Below are positions 47,141-57,138 of a stretch of 64,000 bases of DNA, piece by piece (position 1 is the first letter of the stretch; each line of letters starts with the position of its first letter). Location of the stretch: assembly GCF_013348745.1 (NCBI RefSeq), contig NZ_CP054666.1:868001-932000 (forward strand). Direction: 5' to 3'. The position numbers and the translations under genes are program-made. The notes beneath the pieces were generated by a model. The model made no database searches. It worked only from the letters and a program-made list of their open reading frames with translations, and was not told the DNA's origin. The stretch is from Mycoplasma sp. OR1901 (GTDB lineage Bacteria; Bacillota_I; Bacilli_A; Mycoplasmatales; Metamycoplasmataceae).

Positions 47141-48056
47141 TCAACTTAAAAAATTCTGAGAAATAGTTTTACAAGCTGAATATATTACCTTATGCACTCA
47201 TATTGAACCTGACGGTGATACTTTAGGTAGCGCAGTAGCCTTAAAAGAGTTAATTTGGCTTAACTCTCCAAAAATAAAAGATGTAAAAATATCTGGTAAA
47301 GATTACCCACGCAATTTAAGCTTTTTGTTAAGCGAAAAAGCAGATCTTGTGTCTGATGAATTCTTTGATAAAAGTCTTAAAGTAGTTGTTGATACATCTA
47401 CAAAGTCTAGAATTTACGACCAAAGAGTTGTAACTAAAGAAGCCCTTAAAATAGATCATCACCCATTTGAAAATGAATGGTTATTCGAAATAGGTGGAGA
47501 TAATTGACCTGCTACAGGTCAATTAGTCGCAATGCTTATCAAACATTTAAACCTTAAAACAAATAATTTGGCACTAGAAGGTGCTGCCGTTGCTATTTTA
47601 ACTGATACAGAATTTTTCAAAGAAAGAAATATATCCGCCGAAACTTTTGAGGCCATGAAAGTACTATTTGAGCATAATTTAAACTATCCTTCTTTATTGA
47701 TTAAAATGCAACTTAATAATGAGGAATTAGAAACTATTTGAAGCGTATGTTATAACAAGAAAGTTGATAAATACGTAACATATACAGTCTCAAATGAAAT
47801 AATAACCAACGATATTGCTCGACCTTTAGTCGCAAAATTTGTAGAAATTTCAAACACCGATATCACAATAGCATTTTTAAAAAGAGAACAGGGTGATTAT
47901 AGAGCTGAAATAAGATCTAACGGGTCTTTTGATGTTTCATTAATTGCAAAACATTTTGGTGGTGGCGGACACCATAATTCAAGTGGATTTATAATTGAAA
48001 ATGAAGAAAAAATTGCAAACGTTATAAAGTATATAAATAATTTAATAACATCTTAA
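47130..48056 (+). CDS. DHH-family phosphoesterase (NrnA/pAp-phosphatase type)
   Basis: 308 residues. DHH motifs: HIEPDGDTLGSAVAL (about 25-39), VVDTSTKSR, DHHPFEN (about 110) and a C-terminal DHHA1 glycine motif GGGGHHNSSG. Such enzymes degrade nanoRNAs and dephosphorylate pAp. The first-motif Asn/His pattern is HIEPDGD, compatible with metal binding. It overlaps the permease gene by 11 nt, so it is co-translated, although a functional link to transport is not obvious. Confidence 0.93.
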
Positions 48057-48057
48057 T

Positions 48058-48084
48058 AAAAAGTCGTTTCATAACGACTTTTTA
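48058..48084. terminator. Bidirectional terminator
   Basis: AAAAAGTCGTT/AACGACTTTTT with a 4-nt loop between convergent units; includes the stop of the pseudogene on the other strand. Confidence 0.88.
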
Positions 48085-48783
48085 TTTTGTTAAATCTTTA
48101 AAAATATCATCCCTATTATTTCAATAGTTTATTATTTCTTCTAAATTTAAAGAATTTCCGTTTAGTAAAATATGATTATCACCTGAAAATAATAATAAAT
48201 AAAAGTAAAAGTTAAATTTTTCCTGGTTTTTATTTATTTTAAAAATAAAATTAAACGTAGAAATATAATTTTCATTTACATTATCTTTAAAACTAACCAA
48301 TAATTCTTTTCCAAGAAACATTTTATCTTTTATTTCTTTGGGTTCTATTTTTATTTCTTCTTCGAGTGGCGAATTACTTAAATTATTTTTCTCAAATCTA
48401 AAATAATCAAAGAAAATAATAATTCAAAGAATATTGAAATATAACACAGGAATAAAAGTAATTATTCCTAATATTACTCAAAGATAACCTCATTGCCTTG
48501 AAATTTCAAGAGTATCATTGATTGAAAAAACAATTATTAGTGGTATGAACACAAGAGATAAAATAGATATTAAAGAATTAAAAATTAAAAATTTTAATAT
48601 CTTGCTTTTAATTATTTTATTTATTTGCTCATTTATTTTTAGATTTTTAGTTTTTGCATTATGAAATATACTTTTAAATATTGCCTAAAAAAATCTGGGA
48701 TTTAATGACGGCAATTTAACGCTCATACTAACGTAATAAAGATTAATAACAAAAATTACAATAAAGAAATATATACTATCCAT
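48082..48783 (-). pseudogene. Membrane protein gene interrupted by an in-frame TAG
   Basis: A 234-codon frame beginning ATG 48781-48783 is open except for one TAG at 48685-48687 (codon 33), directly after a T7 run. Both sides match the intact paralogue just upstream (48806-49537): the part after the stop, FKSIFHNAKTKNLKINEQ, aligns with FDSMLKNVTNNGLKINDK, and the C-termini share LLLFSxxNHIL...EEII..WNN. So it is one gene with a nonsense change, not two genes. The protein would have an N-terminal helix, two more hydrophobic segments and a cytosolic C-domain. No start codon with ribosome site is seen after the TAG. Function unknown. Confidence 0.8.
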
Positions 48784-48805
48784 GACTATTTAACTCCACT
48801 ATTAT

Positions 48806-49537
48806 TTAGTTAATAAAATTTGAATAAACACTATCTAAATTATTTCAAATTCTAATAATTTCTTCGTCACCTAAATAATTATTATCGCTATTTAAAATGT
48901 GATTTGTACTTGAAAATAACAATAAATAGGCAACATACTCAAACTCATCTTTGTCTTTAATGTTTTTTAGAAATCTATCAATATCAAATTTATGAATATT
49001 AATACTTTTATTGCTTCAAAATTTAAAAATTTGTGATAGTAATTTATATGAACAATTTAATTTTTTAGATCGAAAAATACTTTTAAATTCAGCGTCGTTT
49101 TCATTGACCTTTACTTTTTCTTCTAACAAGGTTTCTTTATCATTTTTTAAAGTTTTAAATTTAATAAATAACACTAAAACTCTTATAAATAAGAACAAAA
49201 ATACAATTGGCGGTATAAATAATAAAAATAAAGATAAATAAGGCATTAATGTAAGTATATTGTCAAAATTAGAAACCAAAGTCATAACATTAAATACAAT
49301 CGAACCAATACCTAATAAATTTATAGTAAGAAATAAAACTAACAATAAAATTATTGTTTTTAAAATTCTTTTTAGTTGTTTATCGTTTATTTTTAAACCA
49401 TTATTGGTTACATTTTTTAACATGCTATCAAACAATATAATATACATTTTAAAGTTTAATTTTGTGTTATTTACCATCAACACTAATAATGTCATTGGGA
49501 TAAAAACCAGACCAAAACCAAGAAATAAATTCGTCAC
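48806..49537 (-). CDS. Membrane protein of unknown function, intact paralogue of 48082-48783
   Basis: 243 residues starting at GTG 49535-49537, supported by AAAAGGAG 8 nt upstream; no ATG is better placed. Hydrophobic N-terminal helix (about 4-23), a short basic helix, two strong hydrophobic segments (about 60-90 and 100-125), then a cytosolic domain of about 110 residues containing YLLLFSSTNHIL. Lies 22 nt upstream of the disrupted copy in the same unit. Family not recognised. Confidence 0.75.
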
Positions 49538-49589
49538 TTTTCTTCTCCTTTTAATATTAATTTTTACCTATTTTAATTGTATTAAACAA

Positions 49590-49728
49590 TAATAAAATTT
49601 ATATGAAAAAGCATTTTTTATTCACTTAAATATAAAATAGTTAAGTCTTTTTTTATAATAAATGAACTACTTTTAAAATATTTTTAAATATCGAAAAAAT
49701 ACGATGTCTTTTACTAAAATATGTATAT
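49590..49728. other. AT-rich spacer
   Basis: No gene or clear structure seen; it separates the membrane-protein pair's promoter (AAGGAG at about 49546) from the terminator of the peptidase gene. Confidence 0.5.
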
Positions 49729-49755
49729 AAAAAGACCGCAAATGCGGCCTTAAAA
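49729..49755 (-). terminator. Intrinsic terminator of the peptidase lipoprotein gene
   Basis: GC-rich stem (CCGCA/TGCGG with flanking AAG/CTT and one mismatch) followed by T5 on the minus strand. Confidence 0.85.
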
Positions 49756-49758
49756 TTC

Positions 49759-51600
49759 TTAAAAACCTTCGGTGAATAATGCTGTATCTTTTTTTCCGTT
49801 TCCAAATCCTGATGGATAAATTTTTCTTAAGTTTTCACGATATGAAGCTATTTGTCCTTCATATTTAGTTTTATCAGTTCCATCAATTAAGTTATAAGCT
49901 TTGATGGTGTTGTTATTAAGTGTGTAGTCTTCAGATAGTAATAGTGGTGTAAATGATGAAATAGAACTTAAATCACCATATTTAACTTTACTACTTACTC
50001 CACTATATGCACCTATAATTTGACCAAATTCATTATAAACTACAGACCCTGAAGCGCCATAGTATAATGAAGAAAAATGAATTGAATGTATAAACCCATA
50101 AAAATCAGCTAATGTTTTACCAAAAACTGTTGTATATGGCGAAAAGTTATTGTTTGTCATTTTCTCTTCATAACTTCTAGAAGGAAGACCAAACGCTTCT
50201 GAATTTTTTGGTGCTCTATTGTATCATGTTTCATCACTATTTCTTTCTACTGGATTATTTTGACTTCATGAAGAAAATGAGGATTCATAAGCTGGGTATC
50301 CACCAATATAAATATTTTTAGAATTCTTTAAATTATCAGTGCCCGTCTGTTTTTCAGCAGTAATATAGTCAGTTGTAAGCATGTATTTAGAAATTGATTT
50401 ATCTTGATTTGGGGTTATATTTTTTGAATTTCTTTCGATGTATTTATCTAATGCTTTAATTGCATTTTTAAATCACTCTGCATAATTAGAAGTCATTTTA
50501 GTAAAATCAACATCTATTTCAAAGACGGCAAAGTCAGTGTAAAATGGAATATATTTATTATTTTTCAATGTGTTATTAAGTGCTCAAACTTCACTACTTT
50601 TATCATCCGGATCATAAGAAGTATTTGCTAAACTATCCAGTTTTTCTTGTGTTTTACGTTTCGCATCTTCCTGATATTTATCAATATATTCATGTTTAAT
50701 AAAATCATAACCAGCAAAAATTAATTTTGGTTTTGAAATAGCACCTTCTGTAGCTTTAGTTGTTCTAGAAGCATCTTCATCACTTTTTTCACGATTTGTG
50801 AAATATTCATTGTTAGTTAATCATGTTGCCTTATAATCTTCATAACCACCATAAGGGAAATTGTTATTTTTAGGACTAAAATCTTTTATTGGAACATTAC
50901 TTTTACCAATAGATATGGAATTTGCTTCGAAGCCTCTTTCATCTACATAATTCAATGTTTCAGCTATCGAATTATCTAAAGTATTTGACAACATTCCAAT
51001 TACATGTAAGTTAGTTGCAAAAAATAATTTGTACTTATTCTCATCTTCTTTATGATAATCTAATAATCATGTCGTACCAGCTGAGGAAGCTAAAAAGGAA
51101 TCGTTATTTTTTTCTAAATTTACACCAAATTTAACGGAAAATGTACGATCATAAATTTCTTTATAAATATCACTAGCTTCGGTTTTATCGAATTTGCTCA
51201 CATCAACTGAATATTGATGATTTTTCTTACTCAAATTACGGAAAAAATCAGCGTCTGGGAAAGTTGGTATTTTTGGCTGTGTATTATTTTCTGTCGTTCC
51301 ACCTTCACTTGAACCTTCAGTGCTTTTACCGGTACCATCATATGTATTCGAAGCATTTGAAGAAGTATCATTACTAATTTTGTCATTTATTGTAGAATCT
51401 TCATTTGAAGAGTTGTTACCGTTAGTGCTATCACTTTCAGTATTTTCCACTTTATCTATAACACTATCATTTTTTGTGTTATTTATATCTGTATTTGTGT
51501 CGATTTTTTTAGTTTCATATTTATTTTGAGAACAAGAAACTACTCCGATTGTTGGTAAAAGAGTAGTAGTTATCATTGATAATAATATTTTCTTTTTCAT
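49759..51600 (-). CDS. DUF31-type serine peptidase lipoprotein (MIP-like)
   Basis: 613 residues. Lipoprotein signal with Cys23, then about 80 residues of Ser/Thr/Asn/Asp linker. A chymotrypsin-like arrangement follows: His in FFATNLHVIG (about 197), Asp in FYTDFAVFEID (about 355) and Ser in YYGASGSVVY (about 513). This is the pattern of the mycoplasma DUF31 peptidases, which include MIP, the immunoglobulin-cleaving protease. MIP normally works with the antibody-capturing protein MIB, encoded next to it; no MIB-like gene is in this window, so this may be a DUF31 peptidase with another target. It is divergent from the RNase III-like gene. Confidence 0.85.
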
Positions 51601-51739
51601 CGTTATTACCTTCCTTAATCTTTTATAATAAACTTTAACAAATTATATACCTATCTAAAAATGAGGTTTAAATTTCAATAAATTATTGATTAAATTTTGT
51701 GTGATAATATATTTTTACTATAACCAATTTGTTTTTTGT

Positions 51740-51799
51740 TATAAAATATAAGCGAGTAGTTTCTTACGTATTTATTCTTAAATTAAATAGGAGGTAGAT
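51740..51799 (+). promoter_or_regulatory. Promoter and 5' leader of the RNase III-like gene
   Basis: TATAAA/TATAAG boxes at 51740-51752 place the transcript 5' end close to 51752-51759, so the leader begins with the 26-nt element (51754-51779) complementary to the 3' UTR. A strong TAGGAGG ribosome site lies at 51790-51796, 3-4 nt before ATG 51800. Confidence 0.6.
51754..51779 (+). repeat. Left arm of inverted repeat flanking the RNase III-like gene
   Basis: GAGTAGTTTCTTAC (51754-51767) is the exact reverse complement of 53486-53499. Pairing can continue: GTAT (51768-51771) with ATAC (53480-53483) and ATTCTT with AAGATT (5 of 6), with 2-nt bulges. Left arm 51754-51779, right arm 53474-53499. 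Confidence 0.85.
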
Positions 51800-53473
51800 A
51801 TGATTAAACTACAAAACAAAATTTTGAAATATAATTTCAAAAATCCACTTTTATTAACCCAAGCACTAATTACTAGAGGTCATTCAAACACCAATAGTAA
51901 CGGTGGTAGCTTGGAAAATGGATTGAAAACAGCAAACAATGAGTATTTAGAGTTTTTAGGGGATCCTGTTTTAAACTTAGTTGTTAAAGAGTATCTAATT
52001 AACAAATATAAGAAAATAGATATCCCTAGTTTAGATATCGGTGTAGATTTAGGTAAAATTAATGAAGAATCGCAAGGTTATTTCAAAAATGAACACCTAA
52101 AGAAAATTGCCAAAGCTATTAATATTAATGAACTCAAACACTCTAGTCTTGCCGATGATGAAAATTATAGTTCTAAAGAAAACGCGGACATTATCGAAGC
52201 AATTATTGGTGCAGTTTATATTGATTCAAACTATGATATCAATGTAACAAGAGATGTTGTTATTAGACTACTTCAAATTGGTGAATCTTCTGGAAAAAGT
52301 GACGAAAATATTATTAATAACTCAGTTAAAAATAATAGAGAAGTTGCAATTTCTAAGCAAAATAAAGTAGAATTTAAAATACCAACAGAAAATAGCCAAA
52401 CTCATAAACTAATTAAATCAGATGTCATTGAATTAAAAAATGCAATTTCGCAAGTTATTAAAGAAGGTTCAAATAATAATTGAGAAAGTGTAATTACAAT
52501 CTTAGTTAAAATAGGCGATAAAACTAAAACTAAAGATTTTAAGTCAAATAAAACTAAGAAAAAAGATTCAATAAATGATGCAATTTTACAATTAGAAAAA
52601 TGAGCAAAAACATATTCTAATGTCCCAAAAGAAACACTTAGTTTGTCATCTGATGAAGAATGAAAAAACTATGTTAATAAAAATCAACACGATAAAATTG
52701 AGTTTTTAAAATTTGATATTACTAATAAACAAGATAGTAAGACAACTTGATACTTTAAAGGGTCTTTAAAACTTGAAAATATAGATTCTATATATCCATT
52801 AGATTTTTCTGAATCTAAAAAAGATTCGCTTAAGAAATTAGTTAAAGAGAATATTTCAAAATTAATTGAAAACTCTCATAAACTTGATTTACCTGAAGAA
52901 AAATCAATGAATGAAGTTAATGTTGAAAGTTTAGATAATAAATTAGAAAGATATTATGAATTATCTAATACTTTTAAAGTTGTAGTGGCTAAATTAGGAA
53001 AATATCAAATTAATATTAGCAATATTAACGATTCTTTAAAAGGAGAAAAGAAAGTACATTTAAGCGCCGACTTTTCTTCTGTAAAATATAAGTTCTCAGC
53101 AAAAAAAGAAGTGACTAAAGAAAATCTTAAAAAGGCTTTAAATTATCTTTCAAATGAGTTATATTTAGAACTTAAGAATCTAGATAAATCAAATTTAAAT
53201 AATGATAACTTTGATAAGACAATAAAATTATACGAAAAAGAATCAATACAATTCGCTAGTCTGAAACCAAAACTTAAAAAGTATCAATTTAACATTACAA
53301 ATTTAAATCAATCTCAAACTACAGATAACAAAGTGAAATTAATTATCACTATAGAGTCTGAAAAATATAATTTTTCAATAACAAAAGAGATAATAAAATC
53401 AAATCTCGAAAAAGCTTTAAACTTTATTTCTAATGAATTACATTTAGAAATAAATAAGCAAATTAAAAAATAA
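51800..53473 (+). CDS. RNase III-like protein with four dsRNA-binding-like repeats
   Basis: 557 residues. Residues 1-155 have the RNase III fold: YNFKNPLLLTQALITR, then NEYLEFLGDPVLNLVV, LKKIAKAININE and ADIIEAIIGAVYID. All metal ligands line up with E. coli RNase III: Glu48 (E38), Glu51, Asp55 (D45), Asp130 (D114) and Glu133 (E117). A 16-residue insertion separates the first two helices. Residues about 205-557 contain about four units with the order helix, three strands, helix (205-285, 285-365, 380-462, 465-557); units 3 and 4 are clear repeats (KKALNYLSNELYLE and EKALNFISNELHLE at the end of each). The order matches the dsRNA-binding fold, but the usual GxGxSKK loop is only partly kept. 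Ordinary rnc proteins have one such domain and about 230 residues. It is a lone gene, divergent from a peptidase gene, with complementary UTRs. Confidence 0.82.
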
Positions 53474-53499
53474 AAGATTATACAAGTAAGAAACTACTC
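53474..53499 (+). repeat. Right arm of inverted repeat flanking the RNase III-like gene
   Basis: Begins at the base after the TAA stop; complementary to 51754-51779 (14 perfect bp plus an extension). See left arm. Confidence 0.85.
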
Positions 53500-53501
53500 A
53501 C

Positions 53502-53560
53502 CAACCTACTTTAAGGTTGTAAAAAGACCTAGGATTTAAAATACCTAGGTCTTTTTAATT
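53502..53560 (+). terminator. Hairpin plus intrinsic terminator after the RNase III-like gene
   Basis: A small hairpin CAACCT/AGGTTG (53502-53519) is followed by a 13-bp perfect stem AAAAAGACCTAGG/CCTAGGTCTTTTT (53521-53533, 53544-53556). The palindrome could terminate in both directions. Confidence 0.88.
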
Positions 53561-53700
53561 TAATTGTTGTGACACAATATAAATAATTAAATATACTTAT
53601 AACTATTTCATTATATCTACTTTTGCACCGAATATTGTATAACTTTTGGTGCAAAAGTATGTATAAATATTTTGTTCACATAAATAAAATGTTAATTATT
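53561..53700. other. Gene-free island between two terminators with a 12-bp inverted repeat
   Basis: Contains a perfect inverted repeat TACTTTTGCACC (53618-53629) and GGTGCAAAAGTA (53648-53659) around 18 nt, without a T-run. On the minus strand a TATAAT box (53610-53615) follows the repeat directly, with no reading frame downstream; a transcript from there would run about 80 nt to the bidirectional palindrome at 53521-53556. Confidence 0.5.
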
Positions 53701-53733
53701 AAAAACCTAAACGTCAAACAGTTTAGGTTTTTA
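53701..53733 (-). terminator. Intrinsic terminator of xfp
   Basis: AAAAACCTAAAC/GTTTAGGTTTTT stem around 8 nt, T-run on the minus strand. Confidence 0.88.
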
Positions 53734-53740
53734 ACTTATA

Positions 53741-56125
53741 TTATTTATTTAAATCTTCTCATTTTCAATTTCTAACTTCATCAATATCAATACCAACTTC
53801 TTTTATGTAATAGTTGTGGTATGCTATTTTTTCATCCATTAAATCTAAGAAATCTTTTGCATTTTCTTGTCCGAATACTGCTCTAGCAGCTGTTTTAGAC
53901 ATGTGGAATCTATCCATGTGTGACATTAAACGAATGTCGAATGATGTTGTAATATCACCATTTTCTCTATATCCGTGAATTCATAAATTGTGGTTTCTAC
54001 GTGAGAAGAAGATATCTCTAATTAAACCTTCGAATCCATGGAATGCAAATAAAATAGGTTTATTTGTTGTAAATACAGAATTAAATTCTTCATCTGATAA
54101 TCCACGAGGATCAATACTTTGGTGTCTTAATTTTAATAAATCAACAACGTTAACAAATCTAATTTTAAGATCTTTAAAGTGTTTGTGTAATATTGAAATT
54201 GTAGCAAGTGCTTCTAAGTTTGGTTCTGTACCAGCAGCAACTACTACTAAATCTGGTTCTTCACCTTCTTTAACTGTTGATGCTCAGTCAATTACTTTAT
54301 AACCTTTTTCAACTAATTCTTTAGCTTCTTCAGTGTTATAGAATTGATCTCTTGGTTGTTTTGAAGCAACAATTAAGTTGATTACATTTCTTTCTTTAAA
54401 TGACTTATCTAATACTGCTAATAATGTATTTGAGTCAGCTGGTAAGTATTCTCTAATTAATTCAGGTCTTTTATCAGCTAAGTGACCTAAGATACCTGGA
54501 TCTTGGTGTGTATAACCATTGTGATCTTGTTGGAATGCTGTAGAAGTAGCAATAACGTTTAATGAAGGGTAATCTTTTCTTCATGAAATTTTGTTTGCTT
54601 TAACAACTCATTTCATGTGTTGTGTTAACATTGAGTCAACAACTCTTAAAAATGATTCATATGAAGCGAAGAATCCATGACGTCCTGTTAATACATAACC
54701 TTCTAAGAATCCTTCTGCTTGGTGTTCAGATAATTGTGAATCAATTAATCTACCTGCAGGACTTAAAGCTTCATCTAATTCTGGATCAATTTTTTCCATT
54801 CATTGTCTGTTTGTAACTTTTAAAACTTCAAATAATCTATTTGATTTAGTTTCATCTGGCCCAAATGCTCTAAAGTTTGTAGGGTTTCTTTTAATAAGAT
54901 CCGCTAAAAAGTGGCTTGCTGTAACCATATCTTGCTCTTTAACTTCACCTGGTTTGTTAAATTTAAGTGCAAAGTCTTCTCATTTACCAAAGTTAAGTAA
55001 TTGAGGATTAATACCACCATTTGTAATTGGGTGCATTGCCATTCTTTTTTCACCTTTTGGCGCAATATCAGCAAATTCTTTTTTAAATGAACCATCTTCA
55101 TTGAATAATTCATGTGGTTTGTATGATAACAATCAGTTTTCTAATTCATCAATCATTTTTGGATTTTCTGAACTAACAGGAACTGGCACTTGGTGAGCTC
55201 TAAAGCTTCCTTCGTATTTTAAATTATTAATTCTTTCTGGTAATGTTCAACCTTTTGGTGTTCTTACGATTAAAGCAGGTCATAATGGTCTTGTTGCTTC
55301 TTCAGCTGGTCTTTGTCTTTGTTCTTCATGAATTGCTTTAATTTTTTCGATTGCTAAATCGAATTTTTCAGCCATTATTTCATGAATACCAACTGTATCT
55401 TTTGGATCAGCTTCAACAAAAATAGCTTCTCAACCAAATCCTGATAACATGTCTGAAATTTCTTTATTAGATTTTCTTGCGTAAATTGTAGGGTTAGAAA
55501 TTTTACCACCATTTACGTGAAGGATAGGTAAAACAACTCCGTCATTTACTGGGTTAATAAATGATGATGAGAATCAACTTCCTGCTAAAGGACCTGTTTC
55601 AGCTTCTCCGTCACCAATAACAGTTGCGGCAATAATGTTTGGATTATCTAAAACTGCTCCAACAGCATGTGAAATTGCGTAACCTAATTCTCCACCTTCG
55701 TGAATTGATCCTGGTGTTTCTGGAGCAGCATGAGATGCTGTTCCTCCAGGGAATGAGAATCTCTTAAACATTCTTGTTAAACCTTCAGTATCATTTGTGA
55801 TTTCAGGGAATAACTCTGTGTAACTACCATCTAAAAATGAGTTTGAGATCATAACTTGTCCACCGTGACCTGGACCTGAGATGTAAAACATTTCAACGTC
55901 ATACTTATTAATAACACGGTTTAAGTGTGCATAAATTAAGTTTTGACCAGGAATTGTTCCTCAGTGACCAATTGGGTACATTTTAATGTCTTCTGGACGA
56001 ATTTTATTAAAAAGTAATGGGTTATTTCTTAAATACATTTGACCTAATGATAGGTAGTTTGCAGCTCTTCATCAAGCGTGAACTTTATCCAAGTATTCTT
56101 TATTATCAAAATTATTTTTTTTCAT
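53741..56125 (-). CDS. xfp: Xylulose-5-phosphate/fructose-6-phosphate phosphoketolase
   Basis: 794 residues, full length. Family signatures include [41 protein letters not shown] and the thiamine diphosphate motif [14 protein letters not shown] (about 177-190); the C-terminal ASKQPRDQF and [10 protein letters not shown] segments are also present. It splits xylulose 5-phosphate (or fructose 6-phosphate) with phosphate to acetyl phosphate and glyceraldehyde 3-phosphate (or erythrose 4-phosphate), giving ATP through acetate kinase. Monocistronic with TAGGAG ribosome site, its own leader hairpin (56151-56185) and terminator. Confidence 0.97.
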
Positions 56126-56150
56126 AAATCTCCTAATTTATATGTTTTTA

Positions 56151-56185
56151 TTTCTTATTAAAATTCTTAAATTTAAAATAAGAAA
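56151..56185 (-). promoter_or_regulatory. Leader hairpin of xfp
   Basis: TTTCTTATT (56151-56159) and AATAAGAAA (56177-56185) form a 9-bp stem. A TATAAT box lies just upstream (near 56200), so the hairpin would sit at the 5' end of an about 70-nt leader. Confidence 0.45.
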
Positions 56186-56275
56186 ACTACGTATATTTAT
56201 TATATTATTTTTATTATTAAATTTTATAAAAATTATTATTTTGTTTATTATTTTAGGCACTTAAGCAAGTGAATT

Positions 56276-56316
56276 AAAAATACATATTCTGTATTTAATT
56301 GAATATGTATTTTTTA
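56276..56316 (-). terminator. Intrinsic terminator of the cdsA-polC-HAD unit
   Basis: ATACATATTC/GAATATGTAT stem (56280-56289, 56301-56310) with T-run on the minus strand, partly inside the last codons of the HAD gene. Confidence 0.8.
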
Positions 56317-57126
56317 TTTTTCAATAAATTGTTTTAAGTATTTTGCTAAACCTGAATCATTACATGTTTCTTCTGTGATTTCATCCGCAATTTCTTTTAG
56401 TTCATCAACTGAATTAGCCATAGCAATAAGTTTACCAACTTTACCTTTAGCTGAAGCATCATTCATCGAATCACCAATATGAATTGCATCTTTAGGATCA
56501 ATTCCTCAAAGTTTACATAACCTTAATTCCTCATCTCCTTTAGAAACGTTAGCTCCTGTTATTTCAAGAATGTTATTGTTACCACTAATTGTAACTGTTA
56601 ATCTTCCTTCGAACTTTTTAGATCATTGTTCTGCTAGTTCTTTAATTTTATTTTTATTTAAGTTTCAAACAAGTGCTTTATATACGTCAAAATCATTTTT
56701 GTAATCTTTGTATCTTTTAGCATTTTTCTTACCGAATCCCATAAGCACTTTATATAATCAGTTTTTAACAAATGCTAAATCTCTTGAATTTGAGTTGTAA
56801 ACAACAAATGATTTACTTTTCTTAATTTCTTCAAATAATTCCTGAGCAACTTCTTTATCAACGATTTCTTTGTTAACAACTTCACCTTTTATAACGGTTT
56901 GAGCACCGTTTCAAGCGATATATGTCTCAGAACCTAAATCTCTAACTATTTTAGCAGTTTTAGGATTTACACCTCTACCTGTTGAAACAATAACTGGTAT
57001 TTGTGTTTGTAACTTTCTAATTATTTCTTTAGTATACTCTGTAGGTTCTTTGTGTCAAAACTTTTCACCTGGACCATCTAAAGTTGTTCCATCTAAGTCT
57101 ATAAATATTATTTTTGGTTTATTCAT
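56314..57126 (-). CDS. HAD-superfamily phosphatase, Cof type
   Basis: 270 residues. Motif I IIFIDLDGTTLD (6-17), VSTGRG motif II, Lys motif III around 200 and HIGDSMNDASA motif IV. C2-cap phosphatase acting on small phosphorylated metabolites; substrate unknown. It begins 12 nt after polC ends, has an AAAGGAG ribosome site and closes the cdsA-polC unit. Distinct in sequence from the Cof protein at 23127-23966. Confidence 0.93.
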
Positions 57127-57138
57127 TTTTCTCTCCTT

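Noticed and set aside
48121-48321. Short separate gene inside the disrupted membrane-protein gene
   Set aside because: It is only the C-terminal part of the interrupted frame, has no ribosome site, and aligns with the end of the neighbouring paralogue.
51754-53499. Inverted repeats as the ends of an insertion sequence
   Set aside because: No transposase motif is present, the flanking bases are not duplicated, and the enclosed protein is RNase III-like; the arms fit untranslated regions better.
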